64,000 nucleotides of DNA. It comes from a bacterium OM1 bin76 (lineage in GTDB: Bacteria > Actinomycetota > Acidimicrobiia > Spongiisociales > ZC4RG35). The stretch is from positions 51,562 through 115,561 of the forward strand of contig MPNA01000010.1 in the NCBI GenBank assembly GCA_002238785.1, in the 5' to 3' direction. Positions within the stretch are counted from its first letter, which is position 1; every line of letters begins with the position of its first letter. The notes beneath the pieces are model-generated. The model made no database searches and was not told the origin of the DNA. It saw only the letters and a program-made list of their open reading frames with translations. The position numbers were made by a program, and so were the translations under genes. This document shows positions 16,947-25,875 of the stretch, piece after piece.

Positions 16947-18281
16947 CTAGTGCCCGGTCAGGGACTCCCGGGTTTGCCGGTCGTCGGGGCCCGCTTCGAA
17001 CACCACGCTTTGGCGGGTGGCCTCGGTATCGGTGGAGTCGAGGTGCTCATGGATCACCACCCGGGATGCTCCGCAGTCGCCGAACTCGTCGCAGGCGAGT
17101 ATTCCGCTCACTCCGTGGAACCCCGAGAGGTTGTCGAGGTACTCCCGGAGTCCCGCTCGGTCGATTACCAGGGTGCTGTCTTCGGCGCGGATGTAGGAAG
17201 CGGCGGTCACGGCGTCCAGGAGCAGCACGGTGGCGTCGTAGGCATGACCCCAGAAGGCGTTGGTGGGAGGCTGTCCCTCGACCTCCTCCAGCCGGGCCTT
17301 CAGTTGTGGTGCGCTCACTCCGGTGCTCTGGTTGGTGTTGTCCCCGAGGCGGGCATCGGGACCGGAGACAAACATGCCCTCGGTCTCGGGCAGCGACAGG
17401 AACTGGTCGCTCAGCAGACCGTCGGCGGCTGCCAATACCGTGTCCGCGAAGGCGGGCATCTCGGCCGCCTGCTCCACCAGGAAACCTCCGGTGGGGAAGA
17501 AGATCGGAAAGAACAGGGCCTCCGGCTCGCCCTCCGCTATCTCGGTCAGCACGGGTACCAGATCCTCGTCCTTGCGATCGACCTCCCAGGTGCCGGTGAT
17601 CACCCCTCCGTGCTCTTCAAAGGCGTCGGAAAAAGCGGTCGCCAGACCCATCGTGTACGGTCCTCCGTCGTGGACGACGGCGGCGCTGGACACCCCCTCA
17701 CCATAGAGGAAGTGCGCCACCGCCTCGCCCTGGATCAGGTCGTTGTGGGCGGTCCGGTAGTAACCGGGGAAGTGGCTGCCGCCCTCGTTTCCGGCCAGGT
17801 CCGAGGTCAGCGACGGGGCCGTGTTGGAGGGCGAGATCAGCACCAGGCCGGCGCTGGTGAGAAGCGGTGAGGCCTCTGCTGCCGCCGCCGAGCAGTTGGT
17901 GCCTACCACTCCCACCACGTCTCCCTCCGCGATGACCAGCGATCCGGTGATCATCCCCCCTTCGGGTGAGCACATGTCATCGAGTCCCACTCCCAGGTTG
18001 ACGTCGAATCCGTGGATGGTGCCGTAGTCCTCCACCGCGAACACGATGGCCTTCTCTGCGGAGTTTCCCAGCAGGGCGATGTCGCCGGGGTTGGTGTAGA
18101 CCGACCGGATCTGGACTGCCTCGCCGGGGGCCACCTCCACGGTCCCCAGCGACCCGTCACCCAGGTATTCCACCGGGGTGTCCTCACTGCCGCAGGCTGC
18201 GGCCGCCAGGCCCACCACCGCCAGCACCGCCACCAGGAGCCGGGGAGCCGAATGGCTACGGCTTGGTAAAAGTTTCAACAT
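16947..18281 (-). CDS. branched-chain amino-acid-type ABC substrate-binding lipoprotein
   Basis: 444 residues from ATG 18281; GTG 18314 would add 11 residues and neither start has a strong ribosome site. The signal peptide ends in LAAAAC, predicting a lipoprotein. The body is a type-1 periplasmic-binding fold of the Leu/Ile/Val (LivJ) family: VGVVGTNCSAAAAEASPLL, LISPSNTAPSLT, then a C-terminal lobe with GHAYDATVLLLDAV. No permease or ATPase genes are adjacent, so it is an orphan receptor here. The ligand is unknown. Confidence 0.85.
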   Translation of the reverse strand: MLKLLPSRSHSAPRLLVAVLAVVGLAAAACGSEDTPVEYLGDGSLGTVEVAPGEAVQIRSVYTNPGDIALLGNSAEKAIVFAVEDYGTIHGFDVNLGVGLDDMCSPEGGMITGSLVIAEGDVVGVVGTNCSAAAAEASPLLTSAGLVLISPSNTAPSLTSDLAGNEGGSHFPGYYRTAHNDLIQGEAVAHFLYGEGVSSAAVVHDGGPYTMGLATAFSDAFEEHGGVITGTWEVDRKDEDLVPVLTEIAEGEPEALFFPIFFPTGGFLVEQAAEMPAFADTVLAAADGLLSDQFLSLPETEGMFVSGPDARLGDNTNQSTGVSAPQLKARLEEVEGQPPTNAFWGHAYDATVLLLDAVTAASYIRAEDSTLVIDRAGLREYLDNLSGFHGVSGILACDEFGDCGASRVVIHEHLDSTDTEATRQSVVFEAGPDDRQTRESLTGH

Positions 18282-18331
18282 AAGTGAAGGGAAACAATAG
18301 TTGGTCTCCCTCACTTAATGAAGGATCTGGC

Positions 18332-18691
18332 TCAGAGGTCGGCTTTCTCCCGGGCTTCTTCGTATTGATGCAGGGCGACCAGAAAGCCTATGAACACCAC
18401 GGCGGACACCACCGTGAACGCAATGGGGATGATCCGCACCTCGAAGGCGTTGAGACCTTCGATGTTGACCGGCCGGGGGCCCCGGGGCGCGTACAGCACG
18501 AACAACAGGCTCCCGATAGTCATCCAGGCCGCGGTGCCGGCGCCGGTAACCAGGAAAGCCAGTTTCTTGCCCAGGTTGGTGTAGTTCAGCAGGTAGATGG
18601 TGCCGTAGAAGACCAGGATCGCCGTCACCAGCAGGATGATCCCGGTGACGAACAGATTGGCCGAGAGCAGGGAGCGGAACAGTTCGCGCAT
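18332..18691 (-). CDS. small membrane protein of the cytochrome bc operon
   Basis: 119 residues with three predicted membrane segments (about 12-35, 45-68, 85-107) and a charged C-terminus. No family recognised. It follows the diheme cytochrome gene by 2 bp and is the last gene of the leftward respiratory operon, so it is likely an accessory subunit or assembly factor. Confidence 0.75.
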   Translation of the reverse strand: MRELFRSLLSANLFVTGIILLVTAILVFYGTIYLLNYTNLGKKLAFLVTGAGTAAWMTIGSLLFVLYAPRGPRPVNIEGLNAFEVRIIPIAFTVVSAVVFIGFLVALHQYEEAREKADL

Positions 18692-18693
18692 GT

Positions 18694-20400
18694 CTAGGTC
18701 CCCTTACCGTTGAGATCAGCAGCCCACAGGTACTCCACCAGCAGGTCCAGGTCATCGGAGGACAGCACCGCTCCGAAGGCGGGCATCTGCCCGTTCCCGA
18801 ACCCGTTCACCCCGTAGGGTTGGTCCGCCACCGCTCCCACCAGCAGGAACTCGCGGAGGTTGTCCCTGGTCAGGAACTGGACCCGGGGCCGGCCCTTCCA
18901 GACCGCCGGTCCGAACCCTCCCGAGCCGGGCTGGCTGGCGTAGGGTGTTCCCGCTGACCAGCCGGAGGTGTGACAACGGGAGCAGTATCCGGTGAACACC
19001 CCCACCGCCCGGGTGGCGCTGTCCAGGTCGCCGCTGAAAGCAACGTCGGCCACGCCCTGGAGGTCTATCTCCCAATTGCGGTGTTGATCGGCGGCCAGCA
19101 GTTCCTCCAGCCCCTCACGGGCCGGAACCAGCAGGCGTTCGGCGTTCTCGGTTTGCACCAAAAGGTTGATGGAGGCGGCTTCCATGCCGGAGATGGCGGT
19201 GGCGGCGGCCTGGTCGTCGGAGACGCCCCCGCCCGAGGATGCCCGTTGCGGGTCGAGATTGACCACGGTCAGGGTGCTGGGCCGAAGGGCGGTGCGCGCC
19301 AGGGCAAGCTCGGCGGTGAGCACCCGCTCCGCCCGGTCGGACAGCCCGTCCCCGTCGGAATCATCCTCGTCCTCGGCTTGCAGCGCCGTTCGGATCGATT
19401 GCATTCGCAGTTCCAGGATGGGCGCCCGGGGTATCACCTTCTGCAGTTCGGAGATGGCATGGTCGGCCACGTCCGCATCGGGACGCCCGTCGGTGGCGGG
19501 GTTCTGCGGATCGAATGTCAGCGCCTCGATCTCGGCGATGTCGAACAGTGCCGCGGCGGCGGCGGTCAGTTCGGAGATCGCCACCTCCGAGGCGTCGGAG
19601 AGGCTGTCGCCGTCGCGGTCGATTCCTCGGCTGGAGCCCTCCCGGGTCTGGCGGGCCAATTCCACCAGGTTGGCCATCGTGTCGGCATAGCGCGGAGCGT
19701 TCTCGATGTCGGCGATCAACTGCCGATGCTCGATGATGGCCCGCTCCAAGGCCTGGCCGGCGTTCTCCAGCAGGCTCAGCTGACCGGTTACGATGGTGTC
19801 GGTCTTGCGGAGGCTCTCCTGCTGGGAGACCTGGATGCTCTCGAGGTAGTTGACGATGTCGAAGATCTGCTGCTCGTTCATGGGCCCGCCTCCCACGGTG
19901 CCCCATGGAGGCATCGGAGAGTTGCCCCGGCCGTAGGTGACCCAGTAGGTGATGATGTCGCGGTCATACCGCATGAATATGTCGTCCAGGGCGGGCGCCG
20001 ACCAGGAGACGCTCACTCCCGTGCGCTTCTCCACGTAGCTGGCGACTCCTCCCACGCCGTTGGGGCCGTGACAGCTCCAGCAGTCCGCTTCACCCGGTCC
20101 CACCAGTTCGGCGCCCCTCTCCACCGACTCCTCATGGAACTGGTCTACGAAGCTGTCCTGTCGGTCGGTCTCGGTGAGGTAGTAGACCGCCAGCCCCACC
20201 GCCAAGAACGCCGAGAGCAGCACGGCGCCCTGCTGGATGCGTTCCAGCCGGCGGGTTTCCAAGGCGTCGTCGGTGACTCCCGGCGCCTGGTTGGGCGGGA
20301 TGCCCTCGCGGCGGCGGGAGCGCAAGGCGGCCACTCCCAGAAAGGAGAGCCAGATAACGGCTCCCACCATCACCAGGGTGATTACCAGCGTTGAATCCAC
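18694..20400 (-). CDS. membrane-anchored diheme cytochrome c with calcium-motif repeats
   Basis: 568 residues from GTG 20400. Two N-terminal membrane segments (about 3-25 and 58-78) are followed by a first cytochrome c domain, CWSCHG (about 107) with likely Met ligand in NSPMPPWG. A long helical middle holds DRDGDSLSDASE and DSDGDGLSDRAE, resembling thrombospondin type 3/EF-hand-like calcium loops. A second cytochrome c domain follows, CSRCHT (about 475) with Met in NGQMPAFG. It sits directly after the Rieske gene, where a cytochrome c1/QcrC equivalent is expected, so it probably takes electrons from the Rieske centre. The calcium-motif insert between hemes is unusual. Confidence 0.85.
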   Translation of the reverse strand: MDSTLVITLVMVGAVIWLSFLGVAALRSRRREGIPPNQAPGVTDDALETRRLERIQQGAVLLSAFLAVGLAVYYLTETDRQDSFVDQFHEESVERGAELVGPGEADCWSCHGPNGVGGVASYVEKRTGVSVSWSAPALDDIFMRYDRDIITYWVTYGRGNSPMPPWGTVGGGPMNEQQIFDIVNYLESIQVSQQESLRKTDTIVTGQLSLLENAGQALERAIIEHRQLIADIENAPRYADTMANLVELARQTREGSSRGIDRDGDSLSDASEVAISELTAAAAALFDIAEIEALTFDPQNPATDGRPDADVADHAISELQKVIPRAPILELRMQSIRTALQAEDEDDSDGDGLSDRAERVLTAELALARTALRPSTLTVVNLDPQRASSGGGVSDDQAAATAISGMEAASINLLVQTENAERLLVPAREGLEELLAADQHRNWEIDLQGVADVAFSGDLDSATRAVGVFTGYCSRCHTSGWSAGTPYASQPGSGGFGPAVWKGRPRVQFLTRDNLREFLLVGAVADQPYGVNGFGNGQMPAFGAVLSSDDLDLLVEYLWAADLNGKGT

Positions 20401-20410
20401 GAATACTCCC

Positions 20411-21283
20411 CTAGATGCAGGAAGGGCCTTGGGGATAGGACACCGACTGGGCGATGGCCCGTGGAGTCTCCACGATCGTCCCGGTCTGGATGATCAGACG
20501 CCCGGCGTCCGTCACGTGGACCGCGAAGCGATCCAGGTTGCGAGGGGCCGGTCCGGCGAAGTACTCCCCGATGGAGTTGTACTTGGAGCCGTGGCAGGGA
20601 CACTCGAAACCTTGGGAGTCTCCACACCACGGCACCCGGCATCCCAGGTGCACGCATCGCTGGTAGAGCGCCATCAGGCCGCCGGCCACCAGGTCCTTGT
20701 CGGTGAGGTCCTGGCTCACCTCCGCAGGCGCCGGCACCACATAGGCGCGGGCGTCGGGGATGAAGGCCGGGGTGATCAGCCCGGCGGCGTCGGTCATCTC
20801 GGGAATCAGGTCGGCGGCGTTCCCGGCGTCCACGTCGCTTCCGAATCCTCCGCTGATCTTGGGCCACAAGAAAGCCAGGATCTCGATGCCCATGATCCCG
20901 AACCAGGCCACCGACATGGCCGCCAGCGACCGGTTGAAGAACTGCCGTCGGGTCACCCCCACCTCCTCGGGGGAGGCCTCTACGATCACCTGCGACTCGG
21001 TGATGGGCGCCAGCGCCTCCGTCACATGGGAGGGCTCGGGTTCGACCACGGCCTCTTGCGGTTCGGCCTGGTCCTCTTCGTCGACCTCGGTGGGAACCAC
21101 GATTTCCATGGTGGGAGTGGAGCGATCGGTCTGGCGAGCGCGTCGTTCCACCCTCTTGGGCCACAGCGAGGAAGCGTCCGGCTCGGCCCGGCGGAAGGCG
21201 ATGGTGAACGCGCCGACCGCGGCGGCGATCGCCACCGCCGCCACTCCGATGATGATCAGCTCCACGCCGCCCATCACACCCAC
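20411..21283 (-). CDS. qcrA: Rieske [2Fe-2S] protein of the quinol:cytochrome c complex
   Basis: 290 residues from GTG 21283. N-terminal membrane segment (about 8-28), a charged linker, then [15 protein letters not shown] with twin arginines before a second membrane segment. The Rieske domain at the C-terminus has cluster motifs CVHLGC and CPCHGS (His and Cys ligands plus the disulfide Cys pair). It transfers electrons from quinol at cytochrome b to cytochrome c. The gene lies between the cytochrome b C-terminal-half gene and the diheme cytochrome gene. Confidence 0.93.
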   Translation of the reverse strand: MGVMGGVELIIIGVAAVAIAAAVGAFTIAFRRAEPDASSLWPKRVERRARQTDRSTPTMEIVVPTEVDEEDQAEPQEAVVEPEPSHVTEALAPITESQVIVEASPEEVGVTRRQFFNRSLAAMSVAWFGIMGIEILAFLWPKISGGFGSDVDAGNAADLIPEMTDAAGLITPAFIPDARAYVVPAPAEVSQDLTDKDLVAGGLMALYQRCVHLGCRVPWCGDSQGFECPCHGSKYNSIGEYFAGPAPRNLDRFAVHVTDAGRLIIQTGTIVETPRAIAQSVSYPQGPSCI

Positions 21284-21302
21284 CTGACCCGGTTATCGGG
21301 CA

Positions 21303-22265
21303 TCAATGCCCCCCAAAGTCAACCCAGTCCTTCAAGTCGTCGAAGAAGACGCCGTCCACCCATGGGTAGGCGAAGTTGAATCCCGGTCCTCGGAACAGCA
21401 CTCCCAGGATGGTGAGCGTGGCCGACCCGGTCAAAAAGATGGTGTAGAGCATGATGGCCAGTTTGCGGTCCGACGGCCGGGTGGAAGGGTTGCGGTCGAT
21501 GTAGGGGATCATCATGAATCCCACGATCCCGATCACGGTGGGCACGGTCACCCCGGCGATCTGAGGGTCGAAGTAGGAGAGCATCTCCTGCAGTCCCAGG
21601 AAATACCAGGGCGCCTTGGACGGGTTGGGGGTGGCGTTGAAGTTGGCGGCCTCCAGCAGCGGCGCCTGCAGGATCACCGACAGCACCAGCAGAAAGGCGG
21701 TCATCGCCAAGAGCGCGGTGAATTCGGTGATCATCAGGTGCGGCCAGGTGTTGACCTTGTCGGTGGGGTCCGCCTTGACCTGCTGGATGGCCCGGGCCTT
21801 GACGACGGTGAGCAGTCGCTGGTGGCGCACTCCCTCGGGAAGATCGGCGGGCGGCGCGGAAGGCCGGACCGACACCACCGCAGCCAGCCTGCCGTTGCCG
21901 GATGCTCCGTTGTCGGTTGCCTCGGGGGCCGCAGCGGCGGGTGGTGCCTCGGCGGCCGGCGCCTCTGCGGTTGGAGTTGGCGCGGCCGGGGTTTCGGCGG
22001 GTTCCTCCTCGGCCACGGTGGTGACGGCGGCCGGCGGAGCCGAGGCCGGGTCGGGAGGCGGGGGGTCGGGGGGGATCTCGGAGACCGGCTGGTAGGGGGT
22101 GGTGGGAACGAATTTGGGCGCCGGCACCACCACCGACTCGGCGGCCATTTCGGTGACGGGGGCCTCTCCCCGCATCTCGGCCAGCACCTGCTCCACCGGC
22201 AGGCCCAGCGCCTTGGCCTTGGCCTCGGCGGACCGTCGGAGCAGTTCTTCGGGTATCTGTGGCAT
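21303..22265 (-). CDS. cytochrome b, C-terminal half (subunit IV-like), with extra N-terminal module
   Basis: 320 residues. The last 150 form three membrane segments with PWYFLGLQEMLSYFDP, the quinol-oxidation region equivalent to subunit IV of b6f (PEWY there reads APWY here). The first 45 residues (PEELLRRSAEAKAKALGLPV) form a small helical module that is also present at the N-termini of the CcoO-like and cytochrome c proteins of the divergent operon. A roughly 100-residue Pro/Ala/Glu linker joins the parts. Typical subunit IV is about 160 residues, so half of this protein is additional. 19 bp precede the Rieske start. Confidence 0.9.
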   Translation of the reverse strand: MPQIPEELLRRSAEAKAKALGLPVEQVLAEMRGEAPVTEMAAESVVVPAPKFVPTTPYQPVSEIPPDPPPPDPASAPPAAVTTVAEEEPAETPAAPTPTAEAPAAEAPPAAAAPEATDNGASGNGRLAAVVSVRPSAPPADLPEGVRHQRLLTVVKARAIQQVKADPTDKVNTWPHLMITEFTALLAMTAFLLVLSVILQAPLLEAANFNATPNPSKAPWYFLGLQEMLSYFDPQIAGVTVPTVIGIVGFMMIPYIDRNPSTRPSDRKLAIMLYTIFLTGSATLTILGVLFRGPGFNFAYPWVDGVFFDDLKDWVDFGGH

Positions 22266-22284
22266 CAGCGCTTACCTCGCATAG

Positions 22285-23073
22285 CTACAGGGGTCCGGAG
22301 ATGCCGCCGTCTTTGCGGACTCTCCAGAAGTGGACGGCCAGGAAGATCACGATGATGAACGGGAGGAACAGCACGTGCAGCACGTACCATCGCAGCAGCG
22401 TCCCCGCGGTGACCTCCACCCCGCCCAACAGGGCGAATTTCACCTGGGCGCCTATCACGGGCACGAATCCCGCCATGTTGGTCCCCACCGTCACCGCCCA
22501 CAGGGCCAACTGGTCCCAGGGAAGCAGGTAGCCGGTGAAGGAGAGCAGCAGGGTCAACAGCAACAGGATCACGCCCACCACCCAGTTGAATTCCCGGGGC
22601 GGCTTGTATGCCCCGTGGTAAAAGACCCGGGACATGTGGAGGAACACGGTCAGCACCATCAGATGGGCTCCCCAGCGGTGCATGTTCCTCATCAGAGAGC
22701 CGAAGGCTATGTCGGTGGAGAGCGCCTGCACATCGATGTAGGCGCGTTCGGCGGTGGGCGCGTAGTAGAACATCAGGAAGATGCCGGTGATTGTGAGGAG
22801 TATGAACAGGAAGAAACTCATCCCTCCCAGGCACAGCGTGTAGGAAAGCTTGACCCCGTGCCGCTTCACCTTGACGGGGTGGAGGTGGTAGAGCACGTTG
22901 TTCATGATCACGTAGGAGCGGTTGCGGGGAGTGTCGGTGTAACCCTTCTTGAAGGGAGACCCGGGGCGCAGCATGGACTCCATGAACTGGCCCGACCAGA
23001 CCCGGCCCATCAGGTCGGCGGCATGGGTGCGGGCCTTGGTCGCCAGGCCCTGCTTTCCGTTCTGTCTACTCAC
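22285..23073 (-). CDS. cytochrome b, N-terminal half (b6-type)
   Basis: 262 residues with four membrane segments. Heme ligands: [19 protein letters not shown] in the second helix and [21 protein letters not shown] in the fourth, with 13-14 residue spacing. The loop TGYLLPWDQ is the Qo region. [10 protein letters not shown] carries a Cys at the position that binds heme ci in b6-type proteins. Transcribed directly before the subunit IV-like gene, this is a b6/IV split arrangement. Confidence 0.93.
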   Translation of the reverse strand: MSRQNGKQGLATKARTHAADLMGRVWSGQFMESMLRPGSPFKKGYTDTPRNRSYVIMNNVLYHLHPVKVKRHGVKLSYTLCLGGMSFFLFILLTITGIFLMFYYAPTAERAYIDVQALSTDIAFGSLMRNMHRWGAHLMVLTVFLHMSRVFYHGAYKPPREFNWVVGVILLLLTLLLSFTGYLLPWDQLALWAVTVGTNMAGFVPVIGAQVKFALLGGVEVTAGTLLRWYVLHVLFLPFIIVIFLAVHFWRVRKDGGISGPL

Positions 23074-23083
23074 TGCTCACTCC

Positions 23084-23533
23084 TTACCAGCGCATACCAT
23101 AGGTGTAGCCGTGCTTGAAGTCCCGCTGGCCGGTGTCCACTTCCCACGGCGCCGAGTTGAGGCCCATCTCCTCGGCCTGGGCGGCCAGGGAACCCTCGAA
23201 TTTTCCAAGCGAGATGACCCCGGTGGGGCAGCGGTCGATGCACAGCGCGCAGCGGGTGCACTCGTTTTCGTCGACCACGAAGAAGCCGTAGTTGGTGGTG
23301 TCCTCGCGGGGGTCGTTGACGTTGACGACGTCGTCAATGGCTTCCATGGACAGATAGAAGATGCACTTCCACGGGCAGATGTCCACGCACCCCTCGCAGA
23401 TGATGCATTCGGACTGGTCGATGTGCAGGAACTGCTTGGGACGCAGCTTTCCCTTGTAGAAGTCGTTCTCCACCAGGGCAAGCTGGTAGTCGTCCCGGAA
23501 GGGAGGAGTCTCGTCGACAACGCCGCGGGGCAT
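23084..23533 (-). CDS. 2x[4Fe-4S] ferredoxin of the bc operon
   Basis: 149 residues. Two complete cluster motifs: CIICEGCVDICPWKC (about 43-57) and CTRCALCIDRCPTG (about 91-104), with a 30-residue insert between them and a C-terminal extension ending in the HGYTYGMRW tail. It lies between the leading membrane protein gene and cytochrome b, 10 bp from the latter. A dedicated ferredoxin is not a standard bc1 or b6f subunit, so it may deliver or accept electrons on the cytoplasmic face (inference). Confidence 0.9.
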   Translation of the reverse strand: MPRGVVDETPPFRDDYQLALVENDFYKGKLRPKQFLHIDQSECIICEGCVDICPWKCIFYLSMEAIDDVVNVNDPREDTTNYGFFVVDENECTRCALCIDRCPTGVISLGKFEGSLAAQAEEMGLNSAPWEVDTGQRDFKHGYTYGMRW

Positions 23534-23534
23534 C

Positions 23535-24164
23535 TCAGCGGTCTCCCTTCACCAGCGGCCGACCATAGGGGGAAAGCTTGGAGGCGGCGGCCTTCTTCTT
23601 GGGCGGCTTGTAAACCTGCTGCAGCAGGTAGGCGGCCATCCCGGCGCCGGCCAACGCGGCGAGGTTGTAACCGCCCGAGATGGCGTCCTTGACGGCGGCC
23701 CAGCTAATGGAGACCTCGTTGCCCAGCATCAGCATGGGGGGGATGTCGAAGGCGACCCTCTGGTTCGACCAGTCAAGATCGGTCTGGGAGAGGTTCAGCC
23801 ACTCCGAGGGGACGATCCCGAACACCAGCACGAACTCCATCCAAACCAAGAATGCCGCGAAAGCCGCCCTGGCCCAGGTCATCTTCTGGTTGAGCACCCA
23901 CAGGAAGGCGGCGCCCAGCAGCATCATCTGCGACGCTCCCAGGGCGGCCAGGTAGCCCAGGCCCTTCCAGAACCAGCCCCGGGGCACCCAGTTGAAGTAA
24001 TCCACCACCAGGGGTGTGGCCACGCCGTTGATGGTCTCGGTCTCCGGGAGCTTGGAATAGTGGACCCACAGCACCGCCACTGCCATCAGCCCGGTGCCCA
24101 GCAGCAGGGACACCCACCCGACAATGATTCTGTGCTTATCGCTTATGGCGGCGAGGCGATGCAT
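23535..24164 (-). CDS. polytopic membrane protein, first gene of the bc operon
   Basis: 209 residues with about four membrane segments (15-35, 68-90, 98-120, 160-180) and a long extracytoplasmic-like loop with DLDWSNQRVAFDIPP. The C-terminus is basic. No family recognised. One base separates it from the ferredoxin gene, so it is probably the membrane partner or anchor of that ferredoxin. Confidence 0.75.
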   Translation of the reverse strand: MHRLAAISDKHRIIVGWVSLLLGTGLMAVAVLWVHYSKLPETETINGVATPLVVDYFNWVPRGWFWKGLGYLAALGASQMMLLGAAFLWVLNQKMTWARAAFAAFLVWMEFVLVFGIVPSEWLNLSQTDLDWSNQRVAFDIPPMLMLGNEVSISWAAVKDAISGGYNLAALAGAGMAAYLLQQVYKPPKKKAAASKLSPYGRPLVKGDR

Positions 24165-24438
24165 CTTTAGGAGATGACCTTCCCGGATCGGAGCACTCTT
24201 ATTTTTACAGCGCAGGGGCTTTCGGACAAAGTCATGAGGGCTTCTCCAAGATCGCCGGGCACGCTTCGGGGCTCGGTCCGTGCGCCAAGCGGGTTTTCAT
24301 TCTTGCTATCTTTTGGAGCGGCGATCATTGGCAAACCTTCCAATCCGGAGCTACGGGGGTCGTGCTCTGAATACAACCAAGAATAATCAAGTCGCACATC
24401 CGAATAAGCGAGCCCGACGCTACGCCGCCCTGTCTGAG
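24165..24438. other. divergent promoter region between the two respiratory operons
   Basis: About 270 bp between ATG 24164 (leftward) and the first conserved residues of the CcoN-like gene (rightward, near 24439). Open frames here look non-biological. It should hold both promoters; no unambiguous -10/-35 pair or operator was found. Confidence 0.5.
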
Positions 24439-25875
24439 ATGCTGGGTTCCGACGTGGCCGCCAAGTGGCACATCGTCATGTCGACCGCTTTCTTGGCCCT
24501 GGCCGGAATCGTCTGGGTGGTGGCGATGGTGGAGGTGCGGTTCTCGGGCACCCTGACCGGACCCTTCTCCTACGGGCGGGTACGGTCCGTGGCTCTGCTG
24601 CTGGCGTTGATCGGTTGGCTGACACTGTCGCTGTCGGGAGGCGTCTACTACCTGCTTCCCAGGCTCACCGGCACGCCGATGCGAGGCGAGCGGCTGGCGT
24701 TGGCGGGGGGAGCGGCCACTGCGGGGGTGACGCTGGCCGGGTCCCTGGTGGTGCTCTTGGGCTGGGGAGATGGAAGCGGCCCCTTTGCGCTTCCCTGGTG
24801 GGTGGCGGCGCCGCTTCTTGCCACCCTGCTGGTGCCCATGGTGGTGACCGTCTCCACTGTCCGTCACCGGCAGGAGCCCAACGTCTATGTTTCTTTGTGG
24901 TACGCCCTGGCAGGGGTGGTCTGGCTGCCGCTTCTGTACCTGGTCGGGGTGCTTGCCGAGCCCTCCTCGCTGGCGGGGGCCCTGTCGGCGTCGGTTTCGC
25001 TGTTCGGGCTCTCCAACCTGTGGGTGGTTGGCATGGGAGTGGGACTGGCCTACTACGTGCTGGTGAAGGACACCGGCAATCCCCTGGCCAGCAGGCAGTT
25101 GGCGAGAGTCGGCTTCTGGTCGCTGGCGTTCGCCTCGGCATGGTCGGGGGTGGCGCCGCTGATGTTCGGCCCCATGCCCGACTGGTTGGAAGCGGTGGCG
25201 TTCCTGATGACGCTGGCCCTCCCGGTGTCGGCGCTGGCCAACGCCGCCAACCTCGCTCTCACCGCCGAGGATGCCTGGGCGCAGCGACACACCCGCCCGG
25301 TGGTGGCCGCCGCGCTGGCGGGGTCCTTCTTCGCGTTGACGACTGCGGCCCTCACCAGTTTCGGGTCGGTTCGCTCCGGGGCGGCGGTGGTGGGGCTCAC
25401 CCCCTTCTGGGACGGTGTCCTGTACGGCACCCTGTTCGGCGCGGGGGGCTTGTTCGTGGCGGCCTGGTCCTACCAGGCGCTTCCTTCGATCAGCGGGCGG
25501 AGGATGGCCGACATGGGGTTGGCCCGCCTGCATCTGCGTCTGACCTTCTGGGGCGTGGGCCTGACCTCGGCGCTGTTGGTGGGCGCCGGCCTGGTGTCGG
25601 GATACAGTTGGGCAGGGGGTTCCTTCACGGGCGTCAGCCCCACCGGCGCCGGATGGGAAGACCTGGTGGGCATGTCTTCGTTGCTGGTCGGGTTGGCGAT
25701 TCTGACCGCCCTGGTGGCGTTCGCGGGGCAATTGGCCTTCTGCCTGGTCACTTTCAGGACTCTCACCTCCGGGAGGGCGGGGGAGCAGGAGATCCTGGTG
25801 TTGGCCGACGACGACCCCGCAGGCGACTCTGATGAGTCACAAGACCAGGACTTTGGTGAGGGGGAGGAACAGTGA
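24280..25875 (+). CDS. CcoN-like heme-copper oxidase subunit I homologue lacking metal-ligand histidines
   Basis: Up to 531 residues; the true start is unsettled, and family-like sequence begins near ATG 24439 (MLGSDVAAKWH). About 12 membrane segments follow the cbb3 subunit I pattern: GGVYYLLPRLTG, LWVVGMGVGLAYYVL, and GNPLASRQLARVGFWSLAF with MPDWLEAVAFLM. The ligand sites are changed. The usual LHTNAV reads GRVRSVAL, WYGHNAV reads LWVVGMGV, GPHHLHY reads SGVAPLMFG, and GHVHSGALGWV reads GVLYGTLFGAG. All six heme b, b3 and CuB histidines are therefore absent, and it cannot reduce O2 as a normal oxidase. The stop overlaps the next start (GTGA). A structural scaffold or quinol-binding role is inference. 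Confidence 0.75.
   Translation: MRQAGFHSCYLLERRSLANLPIRSYGGRALNTTKNNQVAHPNKRARRYAALSEMLGSDVAAKWHIVMSTAFLALAGIVWVVAMVEVRFSGTLTGPFSYGRVRSVALLLALIGWLTLSLSGGVYYLLPRLTGTPMRGERLALAGGAATAGVTLAGSLVVLLGWGDGSGPFALPWWVAAPLLATLLVPMVVTVSTVRHRQEPNVYVSLWYALAGVVWLPLLYLVGVLAEPSSLAGALSASVSLFGLSNLWVVGMGVGLAYYVLVKDTGNPLASRQLARVGFWSLAFASAWSGVAPLMFGPMPDWLEAVAFLMTLALPVSALANAANLALTAEDAWAQRHTRPVVAAALAGSFFALTTAALTSFGSVRSGAAVVGLTPFWDGVLYGTLFGAGGLFVAAWSYQALPSISGRRMADMGLARLHLRLTFWGVGLTSALLVGAGLVSGYSWAGGSFTGVSPTGAGWEDLVGMSSLLVGLAILTALVAFAGQLAFCLVTFRTLTSGRAGEQEILVLADDDPAGDSDESQDQDFGEGEEQ

Noticed and set aside
24167..24397. Short leftward frame in the divergent respiratory promoter region
   Set aside because: No ribosome site, no family resemblance; it would precede the bc operon in the promoter.
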